NCBI GenBank assembly: GCA_030704615.1 | Contig: CM060732.1 | Location: 77,233,053 to 77,297,052 of the forward strand | Length of the DNA: 64,000 bases | Reading direction: 5' to 3' | Source: Takakia lepidozioides | Lineage: Eukaryota > Streptophyta > Takakiopsida > Takakiales > Takakiaceae | Part shown: piece after piece, positions 47,014 to 57,157 of the stretch | Position numbering within the stretch: the first letter of the stretch is position 1 | Layout of the letters: each line of letters opens with the position of its first letter | Notes under the pieces: model-generated | Database searches by the model: none | Told to the model about the DNA's origin: nothing | The model's input: only the letters and a program-made list of their open reading frames with translations | Made by a program: the position numbers and the translations under genes

Positions 47014-47450
47014 TTGTTTTTACTATCGAATCTATCAAGTGTCTTACTTGCTACTGTTTGAGGATCTGGTCCACCTACAGTAGCCCCTACTCAATATATT
47101 TCATCCAGATCTGATGAATTATTGGACCTCAAAAGGATGAGAGGGAAGGATTTTCTGGATGCAAAATCCATAGGTTAGATGTCATGGTCCAAAATACATC
47201 CATTTACTTTTACCGCATGAGTTTAGCCCGGTTTCAGGGTCAGGTTAGTATCTACGTGTTGATTTCTGTATGCGGTATTGTGGCTTTCTGTTTGCGTTGT
47301 AGCGTGGATCTATGGAAGGGTTGTGTCAGAGTGTAGTGCTGCCTTTGATTTACAGGGGATACTGGCAATGCATTGATACGAGAGTCATTGGTTCCTTCTG
47401 TTGTTGGCACTGATTCTGCCTGCTGTCCGCCGTGTGACAAATTTCCAGCT

Positions 47451-48374
47451 ATGGCGACACCACACAGAGCTTCAGAGGTTGAGAAAATCAACGACCCGAA
47501 CTTCATTGTTGAACTTGCAGTTGGGCCTCCTCTAGCCCCTCTCGTGCCTCAACAAGCAGGTGCTGGAGTAGAGCTAGGGGGAAGGTGTGTACAAACACCA
47601 AGCCGTTTCATTTTCAAAAAGGCACATCTCTCTGCAGATGATAACCGAATTTTCAATGCGGAGACTGGCGAACTAGTTTGTTGCTCTCATCACTTTGGCA
47701 AGAATCCGTACGACAGCTTGGACCCTTTAGGCATTTCGAACCAGAATGAATCCTGGCAGAGGAGTCATATTCTTGGGGAGTGGGAATCTATTTGTCATGT
47801 CACTGGTTATCATGGTATGCCCAGCTTCAAGGTGAAGCCAAAAACTTTCTCAATGCACGGGCGGCAGTACATCATGGACCATAAAGGGGAGCGCACATTC
47901 TTCAATGTAGCGAAGCAGTCGCGGTTCAAGACGATGTCAATCAGGCACAACCTGGTAGTTTGTAAAGGAGACAGCGAAGAAGCTGTTTATGTGATTTTGG
48001 TGGACATGGTCGGTCGAACAATGCAGATTGTGAATGAGAAAGAAGAGAGAATTGCACACATACAGAAGTCTATCAAGACCTTGATCATGAATGCTTCATT
48101 TGGGGCGGGGTCTGAGTTGATCATTGATGTCGCACCTGGAGTGGATTGGACGGCTATTTTGGCCATTATTATCGGGCTAAAGCAAGTTGGCGAGCATTTT
48201 CTGAAGGATGCTGTGAGTAACTTTGTTCTTAGTCCTGCACAGAATGCAGCTCAAGATTATGTGCTGGATCTAACTGGTATGGGGGGCGTAGCTGGGGAGG
48301 CAGGACAGTACACCGACCAGGCCATCCGCACTTTGAATATTTTCCAGTCTCTGATGAAAGAGTTCTACCACTAA
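47451..48374 (+). CDS. LURP-one-like (tubby C-terminal-like fold) protein, copy A
   Basis: Intronless, 307 residues from ATG 47451, the first ATG of the frame. The fold assignment rests on blocks such as RFIFKKAHLSADDNRIFNAE, FKVKPKTFSMHGRQYIMDHK, AKQSRFKTMSIRHNLVVCKG, a repeated beta-hairpin pattern, and a hydrophobic C-terminal helix (DWTAILAIIIGLKQVGEHFL), like the central helix of the tubby/LURP-one group. Biochemical role unknown; LURP-one members are linked to defence and membrane binding. The C-terminal 60 residues go beyond the usual domain. It is the intact partner of a duplicated pair; copy B is broken. Confidence 0.75.
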   Translation: MATPHRASEVEKINDPNFIVELAVGPPLAPLVPQQAGAGVELGGRCVQTPSRFIFKKAHLSADDNRIFNAETGELVCCSHHFGKNPYDSLDPLGISNQNESWQRSHILGEWESICHVTGYHGMPSFKVKPKTFSMHGRQYIMDHKGERTFFNVAKQSRFKTMSIRHNLVVCKGDSEEAVYVILVDMVGRTMQIVNEKEERIAHIQKSIKTLIMNASFGAGSELIIDVAPGVDWTAILAIIIGLKQVGEHFLKDAVSNFVLSPAQNAAQDYVLDLTGMGGVAGEAGQYTDQAIRTLNIFQSLMKEFYH

Positions 48375-49196
48375 AGTAGGACGTACTATGTTGTTACTGT
48401 AGAGCAGTGTTGGACATTGACTCTACTCAGGTCTAGCTTGGCAGTGTTCCTAAGGATTGACCAACAAAACTACCAGTACAACGCCCTTTTTCTCTACATG
48501 ATCTCCAAACAGTGACCAAGCCTCTAATATTGCCTTGAGAGGGACAGCTCCTACTGTAGCAGAAGCCCTTTCTGTATGTTGGAACTCAAGGGAAGTGCCA
48601 CCAAATTGAACTGTTCAATATACTACTCTATCTACACAGACCTTTCCAGTTTTGCACTTGTTTCTGCACTCGAGAGCAGGAAGCATCGAAGAATGACTAT
48701 GTACCTGGAGTGGGGAGGTTTTAAGTGCTTTGGTGGAGGTGGAAACTGGGGGAAGTTTCATTGTGTCCCTTGCAGAGTATAACCGCATCCGGGGATGTTA
48801 CTGACAGGGGGAGGGAGTGAAATTGTAAAGTGTTCTCACACGAGCGCTGTGTTTTCACGATTGCACCGGGACCGATTACGCTAGCCATGCATCACTCTAA
48901 ATATGGTAAGTTAGTACAAATATATCAACAGGAGAAGCAAGCCCTAAAATGCGACCCCCTCTAACTTGCACCCCAAGTCAAGGTCCAAGGTTAAAGGTGT
49001 GCAAGGACATAGACAACCGATGAGTGGCAGGTTACAATCGGAGGCACATCAGAGCTGACTCTACAGTTGAGAGATCGAACTTATCAATTCGGGAATAGAT
49101 CTTGTCATTGTTGTTGCGGAATGCAAAGAATGTGCCACTCATCTCACTCATGTGTTGTTTCAAAGCAGTTTGATAGAGGGTTTCAAGGCATTGCTG
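48375..49196. other. Spacer inside duplicated unit A
   Basis: 3' UTR and intergenic sequence nearly identical to 56366-57157. No separate gene was recognised. Confidence 0.6.
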
Positions 49197-49555
49197 ATGG
49201 AGGCCGTTGAAGTTGATGGAAGCCTCTTAGAAGGAGCTGGTCAGGTGCTCAGAAACTGTGCAGCTTATGCTGCGGCAAGTCTGTTCACTTCATAAAGATC
49301 AGAGCAGAACGAAACCTGGTTTGAGACCACAACATCTCGAAGGATTAAAGCTTACTTCGAAAGTGACGCAGGGAACACTAGTGAATGCATACGAGAATTT
49401 TCGCAAGACGTTTGGTTCACTCCAGGCCGACTATCTGGTGATCTTTCGAATCAATGAGATAACCAGACACGTAGCAGATACAAAAACTGCTGGAGCTTGC
49501 TCTCTGCTTCTACAAGTCTCTTTGCCCATACTACTGTTCTCCCCCAATAAGAGTG
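49197..49555 (+). pseudogene. RNA 3'-phosphate cyclase, truncated copy A
   Basis: It matches the first third of the intact gene at 57158 (MEAVEVDGSLLEGAGQVLRN). It has lost six bases (ATTCTC) after CTTATGCTGCG, has a frame-changing difference at AGAGCAGAACGAAACC, and has an added T at GAGAATTTTCGC. The gene ends at the duplication breakpoint 49555. The GGG of the EGGGQ motif is also changed (GAG). It is non-functional. Confidence 0.92.
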
Positions 49556-49567
49556 TAGGGTTTAGGG
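49556..49567 (+). repeat. Telomere-type repeat at a duplication breakpoint
   Basis: TAGGGTTTAGGG starts on the first base after homology with the second copy is lost. Confidence 0.8.
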
Positions 49568-50890
49568 CGAGCCCTCACCTTCCCACTCTCCTTCCCTATT
49601 GCGTTTGTCGCGCCCCTGGATGCGGACGGACGTCCATCCCCGATGGGCTTCTCATCCAATCTTCCCCGTTATTCGTCGCCTCCATCTTGGAACGGGGATC
49701 CAGCAGTCAATGTGAGCACATAGGGTCCGGCCATACTTGGCAGTTGACCCGTGCGGCGCACGGAACTCTTTGGGAATCGCGCATTGGATTCCAGACGGTG
49801 CTGGAGCATGCGCTTTACTTACGGCCCAATCTTATGGGATAATGGCGACGCATTGGTGCCCTTCATTTGGTGACGTTAGTATAGGCCCCACCTGGTTGTA
49901 GCCACGGCTATCGCCACTTGTACGGAATTTCCAAAACAAATCATTTGTATTTCCAGTGGGCTTATTTCGTGGAATATAGTGCCACGTTGCTACTAGAGTG
50001 GCTTACGGAGTGTAAGCACCTCGCTCCGTAACGCTCCATCCCAGCCTGGCAAGACATTTTGTTTTTGAAAATTGGTTAGGGTGGGTAAGCAACCCAGGCG
50101 ACTCGGAGGTGCTTCACGGGCACGCATTCTCCACGACTCTGGTGGCTATTCCTGGGGAGGTTCTAGAACGAGAGGGCGATTCCCCGCGCCCACGTGTTCC
50201 TCCAGACGATCCCTAAAAACACAAAGGGAAAAAGCTGGGAAAGCTTTACGTGGCTAAGTAAACGCTGACGCGTGCCGACTACCCTACGGTGGTTTCATCC
50301 AAGGCATGGGGTTGACCGTGGCATTGTGGCGGTCATCGTCGTTATCGGCAGCGCATTCATCCGAAAATGGTGTGCGGGATGGATGGTATGGAGGGGTTAA
50401 ATAGGAGGCGAGAAGCGCGAGTGTGCCTACACACACGAGCTCGTCTTCTCAGACACGCCTGCGCAGCTCGAGATTTCTCTTCTCTGTTTGCAGGAATGGC
50501 TGTCCCCGCTCACAGCCAAGTTGGGCAGTCATGGAGGACCAGGAAGGAGGTGGTTCATAGTTGATACTCTCATACTTTGTGAGTCGAGTCTCCGTTTGTA
50601 GTTCGTCGTCTGTCAGCTTTGCTTGTGGTGGGTTCCCGCATTTGCACTCTAAGTTCCCCTCCCTCTCCCCCTGTGCTTCTCATCCAATGACGGGGAGAGC
50701 AGGATTCTCGAGGAATGCTGTAGTTGGAGTTGTAGTGGTGTTTTAATTGTGAGGCGGGAGCAGTGGGTACCGATGAAAAGCTGCGAAAGAAAGGGATTTT
50801 GAGATTGTCGTGGAAGAGCTTTGAGAGGAGTGTAGGCATCTGGTGGCATTTTGTTGCAGTGGCTCCCCAGTCTGCGAAAACACGAGTGCT
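49568..50890. other. Upstream region of the ZCF37-like gene
   Basis: GC-rich promoter-like sequence with ACGTGG/CACGTG-type cores (50190, 50249). Short frames show no family. Confidence 0.4.
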
Positions 50891-52984
50891 ATGGCAGATC
50901 CTGTACCGAGTTCCATGGCTCTGTGGCCCCGGCTGCGACGTCGCGCCCGTGGTCGAAAGGGAGGGAAGTCCAAGCCAAATCCTTATGCTTCTCAAGGGCT
51001 GGAGAAGTTTGCTGTAGTATTTGCAGAGCTTGAAGCGAGAAGGACTTCAGTGGCTGAGAAAACCGGTACTTCCATCTCCGTGGTCAGATTCTTGTCCAGC
51101 CCTGCTAGAGGCCGGACTGCGTCCGGTTTTGCCCCGACTGTCGGCAAGGTCAAAACCTCGGATCAGGAGCTGGCCCCTGTTGTTCTCAAAGTCCAGCTAC
51201 CCGCTTCGAATGTGTCCCTGGCCTCTGCTTCCTCATCTAAGGTGGAGAAGATTTTGTTGGGTTCCGAGTCTGCGGCTGCAGCCGAACTTTTTCAAGTAAG
51301 GAAAACAGGCTGCGATGTTAAGATCCAGAATGATGAACTCATGGAAGGAAAATTGGGTATTGAAGGAGGAGGTAAAGCCACCTCATTTGATAGTGCGATT
51401 TTCAAGGTGGATAGCGGCGACCTCAAGGTGATAACTGAGGAATCGAGGTCCGATGATGTCCGGATGAAGAGTGACTGTGTTTTTTTCGACAAGGATTTGC
51501 TGGCCAGTGCCGATCTTTCAAGGGAAGGAAGTGAGGAGACTGTAGATAGTCAGCCAGGTACTTCAAACCGAATACAAAGGCCAGAGCTTCCAGTAAAGGC
51601 TGTGAGGACTAGCCGAAGGCGGAGAGGATTGGCCATGTGTGTGCGGGACAAGGGATGGAAACACGCCTCAAAGTCGGCAGTCGCATTGCTCGTATCTCTT
51701 GGGGCATTCTTTGTTGGCAAGATGGCAGAATTTGGAGGTTCTGTAACAGCTGCATTGACTTTTGGTGTCGTTATCAGGAGATGGCGTAGGGGAAGTTTTT
51801 ATGCTAAGCGCCTCTTCTCTGCTATTGCCAAGTATCTGCTAGACCCGTTGCATTCTTACTTGGCTGTGCTCTCAACAATGCGTCTCACTCTAGGATCTGG
51901 ATTGCCAAAAACTGAAGGCGAAGGAAGAATTGAGTTGGTCTCTGGTTCAGTGGCTTCTATTGGCAAGTCGGAGATCGAGATCGTCCGTCACCACAACTCA
52001 GACTTCGTCTTTCCTGTTCTGACTTTCGAGTCGTCCCCTCCCTCTCCGGTTATGCCGACCCCTTCATTGCAGGAGGCCATGGCATCATCGCCTGCGTCTG
52101 AGAATGGTTCGCCTCCACCGGCGTCTCCAAGAATGGAGGTGCCTTCGTACACGATTGATAGTTCCTCTTCCTCTCCAACGCACGGTGGAAGCAAGCTCAG
52201 TCTGAAATTCAAGTCGAAATTTTTGAAGTCTTTCCCACCTAAGGCAGTGCGGGAAGAACCCCCTTTCAGTGCGCCTGCCAGTCCCCTGTCGCAGGATGGA
52301 GACCGGTACTTCTCACGGGCTTCTGCAGCCAGTGAGCATTGTGAATCAGATACTGCATCATCCGCACCCACACCATCCGGTAGGGGTTCTTCTGCAAAGC
52401 AGCATAAAAGTTTTCGCAGGAGAAAATCGGACACAAGCCCAACTCTTGAAGGTGGAAAAAGCCTGGCTCGGACGAGGGAGGGCCCACAGAGCAGACCAGG
52501 CGGCGCACTTGGTAAGTCAGGGCTGAGTCGTGTAAGAACGAGCACGTCCCAGCCAGAGAATACCATCAGCGTCCGGCAATCGGCACTTACTAATGTGAGA
52601 ACGAGCTCAGTCGAAGAGAGGAAGGAGGTTAAGCGAGGCAAAGCGGACGAGACTTGGGCAGCAGTGTGTTTACTGGTTGCACTGCTTTTCCTTTTGGTGG
52701 GGCGGATACCTGCAATCCTAGCAACGTCGTTCGCCTTCTTGATTCTATCTCAGATTTATAGATTTAGAACTGGCAGATGGTCAGTGCAACAGAAAGAAGC
52801 ATCCAGGCGAGCCATTGAAGCATCTAGAAAGCTAAGGAGGAGTTCTACTCCTGGGAGCCCCAGGAGTCCGACCAGTCCCCTTAGTCTCCTTAGTGCAGGG
52901 GAGGGCGATATCTTCTCGATGGAGTATCGAAAACGGATTATCATGGAGGGTTTGCTCGAAAGGGGTCGGAAATCCACATGTTGA
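50891..52984 (+). CDS. Putative membrane protein with a ZCF37-like N-terminus, intronless
   Basis: 697 residues from the first ATG in the frame (50891). Near the start, KPNPYASQGLEKFAVVFAEL, then TSISVVRFL and PVVLKVQLP resemble the plant ZCF37-type conserved segment (NPY..RGLdKF..llaeLe … VRFVys … VvKL), from memory and with moderate confidence. The middle is low-complexity, Ser/Pro-rich with many basic residues. Hydrophobic spans lie at about 265-300 (SAVALLVSLGAFFVG … GGSVTAALTFGVVI) and 590-625 (TWAAVCLLVALLFLLVGRIP … ATSFAFLILSQIY), each looking like a helical hairpin. Function unknown. The gene sits between the two LURP/RtcA units and is not part of them. A 217-codon antisense frame at 51988-52641 is a composition shadow. 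Confidence 0.75.
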   Translation: MADPVPSSMALWPRLRRRARGRKGGKSKPNPYASQGLEKFAVVFAELEARRTSVAEKTGTSISVVRFLSSPARGRTASGFAPTVGKVKTSDQELAPVVLKVQLPASNVSLASASSSKVEKILLGSESAAAAELFQVRKTGCDVKIQNDELMEGKLGIEGGGKATSFDSAIFKVDSGDLKVITEESRSDDVRMKSDCVFFDKDLLASADLSREGSEETVDSQPGTSNRIQRPELPVKAVRTSRRRRGLAMCVRDKGWKHASKSAVALLVSLGAFFVGKMAEFGGSVTAALTFGVVIRRWRRGSFYAKRLFSAIAKYLLDPLHSYLAVLSTMRLTLGSGLPKTEGEGRIELVSGSVASIGKSEIEIVRHHNSDFVFPVLTFESSPPSPVMPTPSLQEAMASSPASENGSPPPASPRMEVPSYTIDSSSSSPTHGGSKLSLKFKSKFLKSFPPKAVREEPPFSAPASPLSQDGDRYFSRASAASEHCESDTASSAPTPSGRGSSAKQHKSFRRRKSDTSPTLEGGKSLARTREGPQSRPGGALGKSGLSRVRTSTSQPENTISVRQSALTNVRTSSVEERKEVKRGKADETWAAVCLLVALLFLLVGRIPAILATSFAFLILSQIYRFRTGRWSVQQKEASRRAIEASRKLRRSSTPGSPRSPTSPLSLLSAGEGDIFSMEYRKRIIMEGLLERGRKSTC

Positions 52985-53964
52985 TCTCATATACAGACTC
53001 CTGCGTGAAATTGCGGTCGCTGGAAAGTTCCCCGCAAATTCAAAGGTCTCTTTAGTCAAGGTTTGCATCCAATGCTCATGAAGGAAGAAAGCAACTCGGG
53101 TGCGCAATGCCTTGAAGTGCGCCTGGATGACTGGCTTGGGTGTCCATTGTTTGAAACCCTTGAATGGGCAGAGAACTGAGGCGTTTTGGTCATCTAAACT
53201 CTGCCTGCTGTCCGCCGTGTGACATAATTTCTGGCTATGGCAACACCACACAGAGCTTCAGAGGTTGAGAAAATCAAAGACCCGAACTTCATTGTTGAAC
53301 TTGCAGTTGGGCCTCCTCTAGCCCCTCTTGTGCCTCAACAAGCAGGTGCTGGAGTAGAGCTAGGGGGAAGGTGTGTACAAACACCAAGCCGATTCATTTT
53401 CAAAAAGGCACATCTCTCTGCAGATGATAACCGAATTTTCAATGCGGAGACTGGCGAACTAGTTTGTTGCTCTCATCACTTTGGCAAGAATCCGTACGAC
53501 AGCTTGGACCCTTTAGGCATTTCGAACCAGAATGAATCCTGGCAGAGGAGTCATATTCTTGGGGAGTGGGAATCTATTTGTCATGTCACTGGTTATCATG
53601 GTATGCCCAGCTTCAAGGTGAAGCCAAAAACTTTCTCAATGCACGGGCGGCAGTACATCATGGACCATAAAGGGAGCGCACATTCTTCAATGTAGCCAAG
53701 CAGTCGCGGTTCAAGACAATGTCAATCAGGCACAACCTGGTAGTTTGTAAAGGAGACAGGTTCAACCTCTGGCCAGTATGTTCGCTCTCTCTCTCTCACT
53801 GAAATTGTCCATGGAAGCTTTATAGCAGGGGGAAAATTCGAATAGGTAAGAACTGAGCGATATGGAAGGGCTACATAGGTTGTGAAGAAGAGGGTCGGAG
53901 AGATGTGTTAGTACGAACGGAGGCTGATCATGAGTGTTCATTTCATACCCGGGTGGGTTTGCAG

Positions 53965-54189
53965 GAAGGATATGTGATCCGACAAACTAACAATGAGTAC
54001 AAGGTCTCCTTCTCCAACCACCGAACAAAGAAGCTGCAGGGTGCTAACCTGCAATACAAGCGCCTATGGTGGGAGGAAGGCAAGCGCTTTGTGAAGCTTC
54101 GGGTGTGCACACAGGCGTTAAAAACCATAGACAAGAAAGGCCTTGAAGTCATGGCCCAAGAAGCAGGCATCAACCTAGCTGACTACTGA
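53965..54189 (+). pseudogene. Plastid ribosomal protein L28 (bL28c), 3' fragment
   Basis: After an acceptor-like TTTGCAG at 53958-53964, 74 codons read [40 protein letters not shown], then [17 protein letters not shown] and a stop. This is the C-terminal two-thirds of plant plastid L28. The transit peptide and the first part (including the RVCPFTGKK-type start) are absent nearby, so it is a fragment, although its own frame is intact. Confidence 0.85.
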
Positions 54190-54989
54190 TTCTCATCTGA
54201 GAGTGGATTACGGGTTTCGAACCTTATAGGCAGAGATAGAAGCCGGTAGGCAACCTTCATTGAATTTTAGTTTACCAGATGGAGTGATTCCTTTCTAAGT
54301 GTGGCCTCGAGCTGATTCATGTGCTGAAGAAATAGAGAAATGTAGTTGGCAATTATGACCACGGGTTTTTCAAAGCCGCATTCTGGGAGCGCACAAGACC
54401 TCGGCTTCACCCGTGTTCGCGTGGAGTGGCAGAATGCTATTCTTTGTCTGTTTTGCCTTGTGTATTCTGAATGAAGGCTTCCATTTCCCTTGCTCTCCCC
54501 CTGCATTTTGTATCACAGAGCATGTCCTTAACAAGAAAGACTATCTCAATCATGACAATCCTTGCCAAGGAACTCACTGACTTGGTGTTGTGTACATCTG
54601 AATTGTGAGAGCACAAAAGCTGCCTCTCGCAGCTGTTTCACAGGTGCTGAATCTGCATCATTTGTACTGGGGGTTTTGGGCCTCGGGACAACTGGGCGGG
54701 TCTCTTCCAGCTGCTGCCTTGCCACTTCAGTCGGGAGTGGGGGAGGCTTCAGAGACAGCTACGGGTGCACTTGGCCTTTTTAGCAAGTTGCCCATGCTGC
54801 TATCTTGCAACAAAGGTTGCCAGAATCCACCATTAGTAGTTCCTATTCATCCTTCGTCTCCACCTTAACTGTTTCTCCTGATCTATCTCACTGTGGCAGT
54901 AGACCAGGGAAAATGATAGAACCTAACCAAGCATGCAGGAGATGTTTTGTAAGAATGGTACATGGTGGGGAATAAGAGCCCGATGGACT

Positions 54990-55521
54990 CAAAAGGTTAC
55001 TTCCATGGAAAGTTTTGGGAAGTATTCTCTCCACTCCAAATACTTTCTCTGTATCTCGGTAATCGAGGCAGGAACATACCATATGAACAGATAGTGAAAC
55101 CTTCCATTCTTGAAGGCAAAGGCCCCCAAAAAACTTGTGAAGTATGTTAGGAATGAAGGGGGCATCGAGTAGTAACCATAAAGATTCAGGCCCACAAGAG
55201 CAACAAGCACGAGGAGCAGGCATACTCAGCCTTCTGTTGCTGAAGCAGTGTATCAAATTCCCCTTCCGAAGGAGTCTTGCTAGCCTCACCCTGGTATATT
55301 GCAGCCTTCACTTCTTCAGACCACCCAGACAGCCTATCCCTCTCTGCAACATGGGACCGCTGCAGCCCATTGTATGTCTCCTTTCTACTGCAACTCTCGA
55401 GGCTCTTGAAGGACTTGGCGGGGGTGTCAGTTTTCCTTGTCCCTTTCTGAGGTTTGTATGCCCTCTGGTACAGCAAACTCTTTTCTGCTTGATGAAATGG
55501 GTTTGATAGTTGCTGCATCAA
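54990..55521 (-). pseudogene. Fragment of an unrecognised membrane protein
   Basis: The minus strand reads a polar segment (WSEEVKAAIYQGEASKTPSE, FDTLLQQQKAEYA) and then, one base out of frame, a hydrophobic one (LVALVGLNLYGYYSMPPSF, TYFTSFLGAFAFKNG). The two frames join near 55215. The family was not recognised. It may be a captured exon pair. Confidence 0.5.
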
Positions 55522-57157
55522 CTGGTGGTTTTGCGGGCCTTGCAGGTATTACAAGATTCATCTTTTTGCTAATCTCAGTATTGGCCTTCTGGGAACAGCT
55601 ACGCCTGAACCTCTTTATCTTTTGTGAGCTCTGTGAGGTCCCATACTGGCCCCCTCCAAGGGTGGTTCCTGTGAAGCATGGTCAACAGTGACACTGACAA
55701 ACATGAATGGTCCCACAATGGTGTACCCACATCCCCCTTCACTGGACTAACATCGTGTGATGCAGGGTTTAAGACACCCAAACTGATGACAATAGCAGAT
55801 CTCCATCTGCAATGTGACAACAAGCTTGTAGACAATGATCCATTTTCAGTGGAAATGTATTCAAATATTCATGAATAATAAAGATTTCTCTTACTGTCGA
55901 TGTACCTATGAGGTCATATCTGTTTGAGTCACATATGCCTGTCAAACACAGAAATCAGCCAGAGTACTCTTCTAATAAGTCAGCCACACAATAAAAGATA
56001 AGAGAGAACAATGCAGATTGTAAATGAGAAAGAAGAGAGAATTGCACACATACAGAAGTCTATCAAGACCTTGATCATGAATGCTTCATTTGGGGCGGCG
56101 TCTGAGTTGATCATTGATGTCGCACCTGGAGTGCATTGGACGGCTATTTTGGCCATTATTATCGGGCTAAAGCAAGTTGGCGAGCATTTTCTCAAGGATG
56201 CTGTGAGTAACTTTGTTCTTAGTCCTGCACAGAATGCAGCTCAAGATTATGTGCTGGATCTAAACTGGTATGGGGGGCGTAGCTGGGGAGGCAGGACAGT
56301 ACACCGACCAGGCCATCCGCACTTTGAATATTTTCCAGTCTCTGATGAAAGAGTTCTACCACTAAAGTAGGACGTACTATGTTGTTACTGTAGAGCAGTG
56401 TTGGTCATTGGCTCTACTCAGGTCTAGCTTGGCAGTGTTTCTAAGGATTGACCAACAAAACTACCAGTAGAACGCCCTTTTTCTCTACATGATCTCCAAG
56501 CAGTGACCAAGCCTCTAATATTTCCTTGAGACGGACAGCTCCTACTGTAGCAGAAGACCTTTCTGTATGTTGGAACTCAAGGGCAGTACCACCAAATTGA
56601 ACTGTTCAATATACTACTCTATCTACACAGACCTTTCCAGTTTTGCACTTGTTTCTGCACTCGAGAGCAGGTAGCATCGAAGAATGACAATGTACCTGGA
56701 GTGGGGAGGTTTTAAGTGCTTTGGTGGAGGTGGAGACTGAGGGTAGGTTCATTGTGTCCCTTGAAGAATATAACCGCATCCGGGGATGTTACTGACTGGG
56801 GGGGGGGAGTGAAATTGTAAAGTGTTCTCACACGAGCGTTGTGTTTTCATGATTGCACCGGGATAGCCATGCATCAGTCTAAATATGTGTAGTACCAATT
56901 TATCAACAGGAGAAGCAAGCCCTAAAATGCGACCCCCTGTAACTTGCACCCCAAGTCAAGGTCCAAGCTTAAAGGTGTGCAAGGACATAGACAACGGATG
57001 AGTGGCAGGTTACAATCGGAGGCACATCAGAGCTGACTCTACAGTTGAGAGATCGAACTAATCATTTTCGTGAATAGATCTTGTTGCGGAATGCAAAGAA
57101 TGTGCCACTCATGTGCTCTTTCAAAGCAGTTTGATAGAGGGTTTCAAGGCATTGCTG

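Larger units (their letters stand above)
47416..49555 (+). repeat. Segmental duplication, unit A
   Basis: This matches 53201-53759 and 56006-57535 with few substitutions. It starts at CTGCCTGCTGTCCGCCGTGT. The match stops abruptly after AATAAGAGTG at 49555, where telomere-type repeats begin. It contains an intact LURP-one-like gene and a truncated RNA-cyclase gene. Confidence 0.93.
53760..56005. mobile_element. 2.2-kb insertion carrying gene fragments
   Basis: Foreign to unit A and replacing about 45 bp of the LURP gene. It carries a fragment of plastid ribosomal protein L28 (+) and a frameshifted membrane-protein fragment (-). No terminal repeats, target duplication or Helitron ends were found, so the mechanism is unknown; a gene-capturing element or filler DNA at a break are both possible. 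Confidence 0.7.
53237..56365 (+). pseudogene. LURP-one-like gene, broken copy B
   Basis: The same reading frame as copy A from MATPHRASEVEKI, until one G is missing at AAAGGGAGCGC (copy A has AAAGGGGAGCGC); it then stops at 53695. The 5' half ends at 53759 and the 3' half resumes at 56010 (MQIVNEKEERIAHIQKSIKT). A further added base (GGATCTAAACTGG against GGATCTAACTGG) shifts the C-terminus. It therefore has two frameshifts and an insertion. Confidence 0.93.

Noticed and set aside
51988-52641. 217-codon antisense frame in the ZCF37-like gene
   Set aside because: Low-complexity Ser/Pro-rich sense sequence leaves the opposite strand open by composition.
53759-56010. The LURP copy B insertion as an intron (GT at the left edge)
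   Set aside because: The right edge ends in AC, not AG, and about 45 bp of coding sequence present in copy A is missing.
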